Positions 7,717 to 14,228 of a stretch of 14,228 bases of DNA are shown here, one piece after another. The stretch is from an uncultured Bacteroidales bacterium (GTDB lineage Bacteria; Bacteroidota; Bacteroidia; Bacteroidales; P3), in NCBI GenBank assembly GCA_947097635.1, contig CAMURW010000010.1, positions 1-14,228 of the forward strand, in the 5' to 3' direction. Made by a program: the position numbers and the translations under genes. Each line of letters starts with the position of its first letter. The first letter of the stretch is position 1. The notes under the pieces were generated by a model that saw only the letters and a program-made list of their open reading frames with translations, searched no databases and was not told the DNA's origin.

Positions 7717-7761
7717 TCCCCTAATAGTGATGTTCGTAAGTACAGCACCGCCATTAGGGGA
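7717..7761 (-). terminator. 45-nt imperfect hairpin just after purL
   Basis: The outer arms are a perfect 9-bp inverted repeat: TCCCCTAAT (7717-7725) and ATTAGGGGA (7753-7761). Inside, GTGATGTTC (7727-7735) pairs with GTACAGCAC (7740-7748) at 7 of 9 positions around a 4-nt loop. It starts 14 nt after the purL stop on the minus strand. Only a weak T-rich stretch (TGATTCTTTAG) follows, so it may be a terminator, an attenuator or mRNA-protecting stem, or a small palindromic repeat. Confidence 0.5.
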
Positions 7762-7775
7762 GTGGTATAGTAAGG

Positions 7776-10700
7776 TTATTTGAAATACTCTACGCCGCTC
7801 TCGAAGATCTGTTGGTCTTGATTGCCGGCAATATTGAGATAGGTGGCAGTGCCGCGCCGTTCGCTGTGTCCCATCTTGCCGAGGATGCGACCGTCGGGAC
7901 TGGTGATGCCTTCGATGGCGAGATAGCTGCCGTTCATGTTGTAATATTCATCCATGGTAGGTCTGCCCTCTAGGTCGACGTACTGCGTAGTCACCTGACC
8001 GTTTTTCACGAGGTCGTCCAGCCATTGCTGTGATGCCACAAAGCGTCCTTCACCGTGGGAGATGGGGATGCTATAGGTGGCACCCAGCTCTGCCTTCTGC
8101 AGCCAGGGCGACAGATTGCTCACCACCTTGGTGTAGGCTATCTTGCTTTGGTGACGTCCTATGGTGTTCATCGTCAGTGTGGGCGAGTCTACACTTTGAG
8201 GACGTATTTCGCCGTAGGGTACCAAACCCAGTTTTACGAGTGCCTGGAAGCCGTTGCATATTCCCAGTATCAGTCCATCGCGTTGCTGCAACAGTTGCAT
8301 TACCGCATCGCTGATGGCGGCGTTGCGGAAGACGCTGGTGATAAACTTGGCGCTGCCTTCCGGTTCGTCGCCGGCACTGAAGCCGCCGGGAATCATCACA
8401 ATCTGGCTGTCGGAGATGGCGTTGGCAAAAGCTGTCACACTGTCTTGGATGAGAACGCTGTTGAGGTTGCGAAACACCAACGTCTGCACGTCGGCACCAG
8501 CGCGCAGGAATGCACGTGCGCTGTCGTATTCGCAGTTGGTGCCAGGGAATACGGGAATAAATACTTTGGGCTTCGCTTGGCGATGTTTGCAAATATAGAC
8601 ATGCGGTGTCTTGTAGAGCGGGATGTCCACTGTCGCGGCATGGGCGGGTTGCTCCTTGGTGTGGGTGGGGAATACCCCTTCCAGCGTGGATGTCCAGGCA
8701 TCGAGGGCTTCGTCCAATGTGACAACGGTGTGCTGGTAGATGAAGCGCGGTTCTGCCGTCACCTCGCCGATGCTGCTGCAGCGGAAAGGCAGGTTGTCCA
8801 CATGATGAACCTCGAGCAGTATGTTGCCATATTCGCGACGTAGCAGCGACTCGGGTGTGAGACGCGAGTCGACACGCACACCCATGCGGTTGCCGAAGGA
8901 CATTTTGCTGATGGCTTCTACGATGCCGCCGAAGCCTATGCAGTAACTGGCTTTCACCTTGCCTTCCTGTATGGCGATGTGGAGACGGCTGTATTGTTTC
9001 AGGATGTCGTTGTAGTCGGGTACGCCGTTGCGGTCGCGCTTGATGTCGAGCATCACCAGTTTGTCGCCGGCATGTTTTAGCTCGGGGGTCACTACGTAAT
9101 GCGTGTCGCCCATGCACACGGCAAAGGATACCAGTGTGGGTGGCACGTCGATATTGTTGAAGGTACCACTCATGCTATCCTTGCCACCGATAGCAGCGAG
9201 GTGCAAACCCATCTGTGCGTTATAGGCTCCCAGCAGCGCAGCGAAAGGTTGTCCCCAGCGCGTGGGATCGTTGCCCAGGCGTTTGAAGTACTCTTGGAAG
9301 GTGAGGTGTATCTTGTTGATGTCGCCGCCTGCGGCAGCGATTTTTGCGACGCTGTCAATGACGGCATACATGGCACCGTGATAGGGACTCCAGCTGCTGA
9401 GGTAGGGGTCGAAGCCATGGCTCATCATGCTAATCGTGTCGCTCTTGCCTCTCAGCAGGGGCAGCTTGCCAATCATGCATTGCGTGGGGGTGAGCTGTGT
9501 ACGTCCTCCGAAGGGCATCACGACGGTGCCGCCTCCGATGGTGCTGTCGAACATCTCTACCAGTCCTTTCTGCGAGCATACGTTGAGGTCTGCCAGCGTC
9601 TTCAGCCATAGGTCGTGAAAATGCTGGTCTGGTGTGCCTTGTGCGCTAGGCATTTCCACGTGTACTTTACGGAAATAGTTCTCCTTGTCGTCGGGCATCT
9701 GCACGTGTACCTCTGTCTCCTGATGTGCGCCATTGGTGTCGATGAAAGCACGTGACAGGTTGACGATGGTTTTTCCGCGCCAGTTGAGCACCATGCGAGG
9801 CTCCTTGGTGACGGTAGCGACGACTGTGGCTTCCAGGTTTTCCTCTTCGGCGTAGGCAAGCATCATGTCTACATCCTTGGGGTCTACCACTATGGCCATG
9901 CGTTCCTGACTTTCGCTGATGGCCAGTTCCGTGCCGTCCAGACCGGCATATTTCTTAGGCACCTTGTCCAGGTTGATGAGCAGGCCGTCTGCCAGTTCTC
10001 CTATGGCTACGCTGACGCCGCCGGCGCCGAAGTCGTTGCATTTCTTGATGAGTTTGCTCACCTCTTCCCTGCGGAACAGGCGTTGCAGCTTGCGTTCCGT
10101 GGGGGCGTTGCCTTTCTGCACCTCGGCACCGCAGGTGGTCAGGCTGCTGCTGTTGTGCGCTTTGGAAGCTCCTGTGGCACCGCCGCATCCATCGCGTCCT
10201 GTGCGGCCGCCGAGCAGTATGATGATGTCACCGGGGTCGCTGGTCATGCGTTTCACCTGACGGCGTGGCGCTGCGGCAATCACGGCACCTATCTCCATAC
10301 GTTTGGCCACATAGTCGGGATGATATATCTCGTAGACGAGGCCTGTGGCCAAACCTATCTGGTTGCCATAACTGCTGTAGCCGTGTGCTGCAGTGGTGAC
10401 GATTCTGCGCTGTGGCAGTTTGCCGGGTAGCGTCTCGTTGAGCGGTTTGGTGGGGTCGGCAGCGCCTGTTACGCGCATAGCTTGGTACACGTATGTGCGG
10501 CCAGAGAGCGGGTCGCGAATGGCACCGCCCAGACAGGTAGCGGCTCCTCCGAAAGGCTCTATTTCTGTGGGGTGGTTATGTGTCTCGTTCTTGAAGTTTA
10601 TGAGCCATTCTTCCTCCTTGCCGTCTATTTTGACGGGCACCACGATGCTGCAGGCATTGATTTCTTCGCTCACTTCCTGGTCGATCAGCAGTCCCTGTTC

Positions 10701-11561
10701 GCGCAGACGTTTGGCTGCCAGGGTGCCGATGTCCATCAGGCAGACATACTTGTCTGTGCGTCCTGGATATTGGTCGCGGTGATTCTGCAGATACTGGTGG
10801 AATGCATCTTCTATGATGTTTCTGTAACGCCCCTCATCGAAGGTGACATGTTTCAGCTCGGTGGCGAAAGTGGTGTGGCGGCAATGGTCGCTCCAGTAGG
10901 TGTCCAGCACGCGAATCTCCGTCACCGTAGGATCGCGATGTTCTTCGTCGTGGAAGTAGTGCTGTATGTGCTGAAAGTCTTTGAGCGTCATAGCCAGTCC
11001 CAGGCTGTTGTAAAGCTCTGTGAACTTCGGTTCGTCCAAGTCTTTGAAGCCGTCCAATATGGCGATATCGGCCGGCTCGTCGTAGTGGTCCACCAGCGTT
11101 TCGCGCTTACATTCGTCGGTGACACGACTGTCCACAGGGTTCACGCAGTGTTTCACCACGGCTTGCCGCTGTCCAGGCGTGAGGGTACCGTTGATGACGT
11201 AGGTGGTGGCGGTCTTGATGATGGGTTCTTCTTTGTGTCCTATCAGTTTGACGCATTGTACGGCGCTGTCGGCCCGTTGGTCAAATTGACCAGGCAGATA
11301 CTCCACGGAGAACACGAAGTCGCTGTCGGCGTGTGGGAAGTTCTCTTCGTAAACATCGTCTACGGGAGGTTCCGAAAAGACTGTGATTTTGGCCTTTTCA
11401 TAGGCCTCTTCGCTCACGCCTTCCATGTCGTAGCGTATCAGTACGCGTACACCTTTGGTGTCGATACCTAAGTAGTTGAGCATTTCTTCGTGCAGTTCTT
11501 TCGCTTTAACAGCATAGTCTGCTTTTTTCTCGACGTAGATACGTCTTACGGATTTACTCAT
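7776..11561 (-). CDS. purL: Phosphoribosylformylglycinamidine synthase (fused PurL/PurQ)
   Basis: FGAM synthase, the fourth step of de novo purine synthesis: FGAR + ATP + glutamine give FGAM + ADP + Pi + glutamate, in the cytosol. At 1261 residues it is the long single-chain form with its own glutaminase, of the type seen in Bacteroides and Clostridium. The synthase part shows TYWSDHCRHTTF (221-232) and the nucleotide-binding HNHPTEIEPFGG (328-339). Glycine-rich segments GGRTGRDGCGGATGAS and GGKDSMSGTFN follow in the two AIR-synthase-like halves. The C-terminal class I glutamine amidotransferase starts near residue 1000 (FPGTNCEYDSARAF), with nucleophile Cys1102 in LGICNGFQ and His1169/Glu1171 in SHGEGR. 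All catalytic parts look intact. The start MSKSVRRIYVEKK is preceded by an A/T-rich leader. It lies 89 bp downstream of the acyltransferase gene; no promoter of the Bacteroidetes type was evident there. Confidence 0.97.
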   Translation of the reverse strand: MSKSVRRIYVEKKADYAVKAKELHEEMLNYLGIDTKGVRVLIRYDMEGVSEEAYEKAKITVFSEPPVDDVYEENFPHADSDFVFSVEYLPGQFDQRADSAVQCVKLIGHKEEPIIKTATTYVINGTLTPGQRQAVVKHCVNPVDSRVTDECKRETLVDHYDEPADIAILDGFKDLDEPKFTELYNSLGLAMTLKDFQHIQHYFHDEEHRDPTVTEIRVLDTYWSDHCRHTTFATELKHVTFDEGRYRNIIEDAFHQYLQNHRDQYPGRTDKYVCLMDIGTLAAKRLREQGLLIDQEVSEEINACSIVVPVKIDGKEEEWLINFKNETHNHPTEIEPFGGAATCLGGAIRDPLSGRTYVYQAMRVTGAADPTKPLNETLPGKLPQRRIVTTAAHGYSSYGNQIGLATGLVYEIYHPDYVAKRMEIGAVIAAAPRRQVKRMTSDPGDIIILLGGRTGRDGCGGATGASKAHNSSSLTTCGAEVQKGNAPTERKLQRLFRREEVSKLIKKCNDFGAGGVSVAIGELADGLLINLDKVPKKYAGLDGTELAISESQERMAIVVDPKDVDMMLAYAEEENLEATVVATVTKEPRMVLNWRGKTIVNLSRAFIDTNGAHQETEVHVQMPDDKENYFRKVHVEMPSAQGTPDQHFHDLWLKTLADLNVCSQKGLVEMFDSTIGGGTVVMPFGGRTQLTPTQCMIGKLPLLRGKSDTISMMSHGFDPYLSSWSPYHGAMYAVIDSVAKIAAAGGDINKIHLTFQEYFKRLGNDPTRWGQPFAALLGAYNAQMGLHLAAIGGKDSMSGTFNNIDVPPTLVSFAVCMGDTHYVVTPELKHAGDKLVMLDIKRDRNGVPDYNDILKQYSRLHIAIQEGKVKASYCIGFGGIVEAISKMSFGNRMGVRVDSRLTPESLLRREYGNILLEVHHVDNLPFRCSSIGEVTAEPRFIYQHTVVTLDEALDAWTSTLEGVFPTHTKEQPAHAATVDIPLYKTPHVYICKHRQAKPKVFIPVFPGTNCEYDSARAFLRAGADVQTLVFRNLNSVLIQDSVTAFANAISDSQIVMIPGGFSAGDEPEGSAKFITSVFRNAAISDAVMQLLQQRDGLILGICNGFQALVKLGLVPYGEIRPQSVDSPTLTMNTIGRHQSKIAYTKVVSNLSPWLQKAELGATYSIPISHGEGRFVASQQWLDDLVKNGQVTTQYVDLEGRPTMDEYYNMNGSYLAIEGITSPDGRILGKMGHSERRGTATYLNIAGNQDQQIFESGVEYFK

Positions 11562-11650
11562 GATAATTTAATATTTATTTTTCCCCTATTGTCAGTCAAT
11601 GGTGAGCCAAGGTCTCTCGCGGTGGGTTGCAAACACTGCAGCCTTGTTAT

Positions 11651-12217
11651 CTAGCCGTTGTCCCAGCCTTCGGGGTGCTTGGCGTTTTTATCGTTGTAGA
11701 ATGCTTTTATCTTTGGGAGGTCTGCTTCGTAGTCGCCAGTGGGCCAGAAAGCAGGACCCACGCCCATGTGTTTGGTCTTATAGTCTATGTAGGTCAGCAG
11801 GATGGGTACTTTAGCTTCCACGGCAATCATGTAGAATCCCCGCTTCCATTTTTTCACAGCCTTGCGTGTGCCTTCGGGAGTGATGACGAGGGTGAACTTT
11901 TTTTCTTGGTTGAAGTATTTCACTGCTGTCTCCACCAGTGCATTGCCTTTGGCGGAGTTGGTGCGGTCCACGGGAACGGCACCTACCCATCGCAGGAAGG
12001 GCTTGGTAAAGAAGTTGAACAGCTCTTTCTTGATGAAGATTCTGCTGTTGATGCCTAGTTTGAATATATCGCCCGCTCCCACGAAAAAGTCGTAGAAGCT
12101 GGTGTGCGGGGCCATGATCATCACCGCCCTCTGCACGTAGGGGGCTGCGCTGGGATCCACAGGGTCGTAGATCCACCCGCACCATGCCAGCAACAAGGTC
12201 CAAAGTTTTTTCATCAT
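11651..12217 (-). CDS. PlsC-type 1-acyl-glycerol-phosphate acyltransferase-like protein
   Basis: A small (188-residue) acyltransferase of the PlsC/LPLAT superfamily, which moves an acyl group to a glycerophosphate or another lipid at the inner membrane. The catalytic HX4D motif is H38-T-S-F-Y-D43. IFIKKELF (60-67) and the VGAVPVDR segment (78-85) match the acceptor-binding region, and TPEGTR (113-118) is the EGTR-type motif. A hydrophobic N-terminus (LWTLLLAWCGWIY) may dip into the membrane. It is shorter than classical PlsC (about 240 residues), as in many Bacteroidetes paralogues, so the true substrate could differ. The ATG overlaps the stop of the upstream glycosyltransferase gene as TAATG, a sign of translational coupling; a second ATG follows immediately, giving MKK instead of MMKK. 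The shared operon suggests lipid or glycolipid work at the envelope, by inference. Confidence 0.85.
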   Translation of the reverse strand: MMKKLWTLLLAWCGWIYDPVDPSAAPYVQRAVMIMAPHTSFYDFFVGAGDIFKLGINSRIFIKKELFNFFTKPFLRWVGAVPVDRTNSAKGNALVETAVKYFNQEKKFTLVITPEGTRKAVKKWKRGFYMIAVEAKVPILLTYIDYKTKHMGVGPAFWPTGDYEADLPKIKAFYNDKNAKHPEGWDNG

Positions 12218-14228
12218 TACTGCAGATAACTGTCATACATCTCTGCCTCCGTCACCTTGCCGCGTTTGCGCAGGCTTTTTGCCATGGCGCTGTAGAATGC
12301 TCTGGCAGCCTGGTTCTGGTCCAGCCCCTGTGCTTGTTTCAGTTGCATATACAGCTGCATAAGTGGCTGGTTGGCTTGGTCGGCATCCATGGCTTTCAGT
12401 ATCACGTTTTCGGCACCAAACGCATTGCCCTGCTGCACGTAGATGGTGGCGAGCAGCTGGTAGGCGGAAACATATTTGTAGTTGTGCTTTATGACGTTTT
12501 CCAGCATGTTGATGGATGTGTTGACATCGCCTTTCATCAAGTTGGCGTAAGCGGCAAAATAGTTGGCGTTGTCGTTGGCGGGTTCTATCTCGAAAAAGCG
12601 CTGACAAGCCCACAGGGCGCTGTCCGGCATATTCTTCTGCAAGAAAATCTCTGCCATATCGATGAGCGCTGTCTCGTTGTAGGGATTTGTCTCCAGTGCT
12701 TTGTGGAACAGTATTAGTGCGCTGTCCAGCAGCCCCGCCTCCTTGAGTTTGTAGGCATAGTAGTCGCTCTTGTCGGTGCGTTTCAGCACAATGGCGATGG
12801 GTACGCCGTCCACCTTAATCTCATGCACGGTCTCCTTGGGAGGGAATACTTTGGGGTTGGTGAGATAGGCGGGGTCTATGCCCGTGAGTGGAAACACCGC
12901 GTAGTCCCAGTCGAAGTTGCCCCGGCTGTACCAGCGCACGAAGCGCGGCTTCATTTTGTCTTGGTGGCGCAGGAAGTAACGTGTGGAGTTGATATGCCAT
13001 GTGCCCACGCGTATGGTATCGCTGGTTTGAAGTGGTGAAGGCTTGGCTTTGGCTATTATCCATTCTGTGGCTTCGCGCATGGAATGGTAATAGTAGTCCA
13101 TCTCGTATTTACCGTAGGCGTTCTTGGTGCCTCCCGCCAATTTGTTGAAATAGACGTATTCGTAGGGATGATTGCGCACAATGTGTGCGGCAGGGCCTAT
13201 CATCATGGCGAACGGCAGCAGTGTGGCGCATATTGTCAGCCATTTGCTTAGCGCTGCTTTGCCATCCTTCTTGTTGCCCATGTCTTTGGCTTGTTGGATG
13301 AGGCCGTTGAATCCCAGTGCTGCAGTAACTACCATGGGAGGGTAGGCGAAGAGGGAATGGCGCCAGCCGCCATAGACGTTGGCTTTGGTGTAGGCAATCC
13401 AGCACACGGGGAAGAGGAACGCGAAATATAGCATGATGCTCTCCATGCGTTTTTCTTTCTTCCACGCACCAACGAAATGTGATAGCAGCCAGCCTACGAT
13501 GACGGCGATGGGGATGGTGGTGAGGATGAACTTGGGAGTGTAGTACCACGGCAAGGAGTCGCTCCACATCATCGTGCCGTCGTATATCTGACGTATGCCG
13601 ATGGCAAATCGGCTCATGGCGCGATAGCTTTCTGCCACATGGGCGATGGGCGACTGCCAGGCGTAGGGCCATAGCAGCAGGCCGGCGAAATAACCCACGA
13701 TGCAGATGGCAGCGGCATAGAGTACGGTCCTGGCTATGCTAACTCCTCGACCCTCCGTAGCGTGTGCCTTTGTGCCCTTGGATTGCGGGACGGTAGTTCT
13801 CCCCATAGAGTTTCTCGTGGCCATTGATAGCCACAAAATGCCCCAGACTCCGAAATAGCCTATCAGGATGAGACCACCGACACGCACGCTGATGGCGAAA
13901 GCGATGGATAAGGCGAGCATAATCATGGTGTCCCACCTAGGCTTGGGAGCCTGCCGGAAGAACATCATGATATAGTATATTGCCATGGTGATGCCCGCCG
14001 CAAATGGGATGTCCTTGGGATTGTTGAAGGAGTGCCCTAGGAAACGAGGCGAGAGGAACATCAGCACCATTGCCAATACGCCAGCCCTCCAGCCCCCTAT
14101 GCGCCAGGCGATGAGCCCGGCGAAAAACACTACGAGCCAGCCGCAGAGTGCGTTGGCGGTATGGCGCGTGCGGGCGATGTCGTCCACATGGAATACGCGG
14201 TTCCATGTGGCCAGCACCACATCAAACG
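12217..14228 (-). CDS. GT39-like membrane glycosyltransferase with TPR tail (N-terminus outside window)
   Basis: A polytopic membrane protein resembling GT39/ArnT-type transferases (PMT family), which use polyprenyl-phosphate sugars on the periplasmic side. The frame is open to the right edge (TTT GAT GTG ... from 14226), so the GTG at 14220 is not a credible start; the first loop, which carries the catalytic acidic pair in this family, is missing. Numbering from 14220, family-like segments are SPRFLGHSFNNPKDIPFAAG (57-76) and HPYEYVYFNKLAGG (351-364). Hydrophobic helices lie around 24-40, 44-59, 72-88, 98-134, 163-188, 230-250, 262-278 and 326-344. From about residue 485 to 667 the protein changes to TPR-like helices (LFHKALETNPYN, RFFEIEPANDNANYF, ILKAMDADQ), suggesting a soluble protein-binding tail. 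Its acceptor is unknown. Its stop overlaps the acyltransferase start. Confidence 0.82.
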   Translation of the reverse strand, partial: FDVVLATWNRVFHVDDIARTRHTANALCGWLVVFFAGLIAWRIGGWRAGVLAMVLMFLSPRFLGHSFNNPKDIPFAAGITMAIYYIMMFFRQAPKPRWDTMIMLALSIAFAISVRVGGLILIGYFGVWGILWLSMATRNSMGRTTVPQSKGTKAHATEGRGVSIARTVLYAAAICIVGYFAGLLLWPYAWQSPIAHVAESYRAMSRFAIGIRQIYDGTMMWSDSLPWYYTPKFILTTIPIAVIVGWLLSHFVGAWKKEKRMESIMLYFAFLFPVCWIAYTKANVYGGWRHSLFAYPPMVVTAALGFNGLIQQAKDMGNKKDGKAALSKWLTICATLLPFAMMIGPAAHIVRNHPYEYVYFNKLAGGTKNAYGKYEMDYYYHSMREATEWIIAKAKPSPLQTSDTIRVGTWHINSTRYFLRHQDKMKPRFVRWYSRGNFDWDYAVFPLTGIDPAYLTNPKVFPPKETVHEIKVDGVPIAIVLKRTDKSDYYAYKLKEAGLLDSALILFHKALETNPYNETALIDMAEIFLQKNMPDSALWACQRFFEIEPANDNANYFAAYANLMKGDVNTSINMLENVIKHNYKYVSAYQLLATIYVQQGNAFGAENVILKAMDADQANQPLMQLYMQLKQAQGLDQNQAARAFYSAMAKSLRKRGKVTEAEMYDSYLQ

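Noticed and set aside
8055..8843. A 262-codon plus-strand frame inside purL
   Set aside because: Antisense shadow of a fully conserved PurL reading frame; composition is explained by codon bias in the opposite frame.
10482..11471. A 329-codon plus-strand frame inside purL
   Set aside because: Same reason: it is the reverse of the conserved N-terminal half of PurL, including the HNHPTE and DHCRH motifs.
11562..11650. Riboswitch or purine-regulatory element upstream of purL
   Set aside because: Only 89 bp, A/T-rich near the start codon, with no purine-riboswitch core or stable fold visible by eye.

Overview
The window looks like chromosomal DNA of a Bacteroidales bacterium, most likely a Prevotella-like species. 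This rests on the protein families present (large PurL of the Bacteroides/Clostridium type, DUF2156 plus GNAT protein, DUF4838, DUF1573 lipoprotein, TPR plus YaiO-like outer-membrane barrel), on the lack of clear Shine-Dalgarno sequences, and on one good Bacteroidetes-type promoter (TTTG, 20 nt, TAATTTTG). No search was run, so the genus is an inference. I see no insertion sequence, phage gene, CRISPR array or clear sign of recent transfer.

Left part, plus strand (1-4771): three closely spaced cell-envelope genes. The first is a TPR protein cut by the left edge, ending in an outer-membrane beta-barrel. The second is a secreted DUF4838 glycoside-hydrolase-like protein. The third is a DUF1573 lipoprotein whose start overlaps the previous stop as ATGA. 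TPR-barrel porin plus carbohydrate-active periplasmic protein recalls synthase-dependent exopolysaccharide export (PgaA/PgaB-like logic). This is the best candidate here for an under-described system, but the synthase that would prove it is not in the window.

Middle (4772-5487): non-coding. It holds a possible terminator of the first operon, a predicted promoter, an initiator tRNA-Met gene (CAT anticodon, unpaired 1:72, three G-C pairs in the anticodon stem), a 13-bp hairpin straight after the tRNA, and a minus-strand intrinsic terminator that probably ends the convergent right-hand operon.

Right part, minus strand (5488-14228, read right to left): a membrane GT39-like glycosyltransferase with a TPR tail (N-terminus outside the window), a small PlsC-type acyltransferase coupled to it by TAATG, the fused purine enzyme PurL, a uracil-DNA-glycosylase-superfamily protein, and a DUF2156 (LPG-synthase-like) protein with an extra GNAT-like domain. 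Functions are mixed (envelope, purine synthesis, DNA repair). Two non-coding oddities lie in this run: a 45-nt imperfect hairpin just after purL, and a perfect 23-bp tandem duplication across the stop codon of the glycosylase gene.
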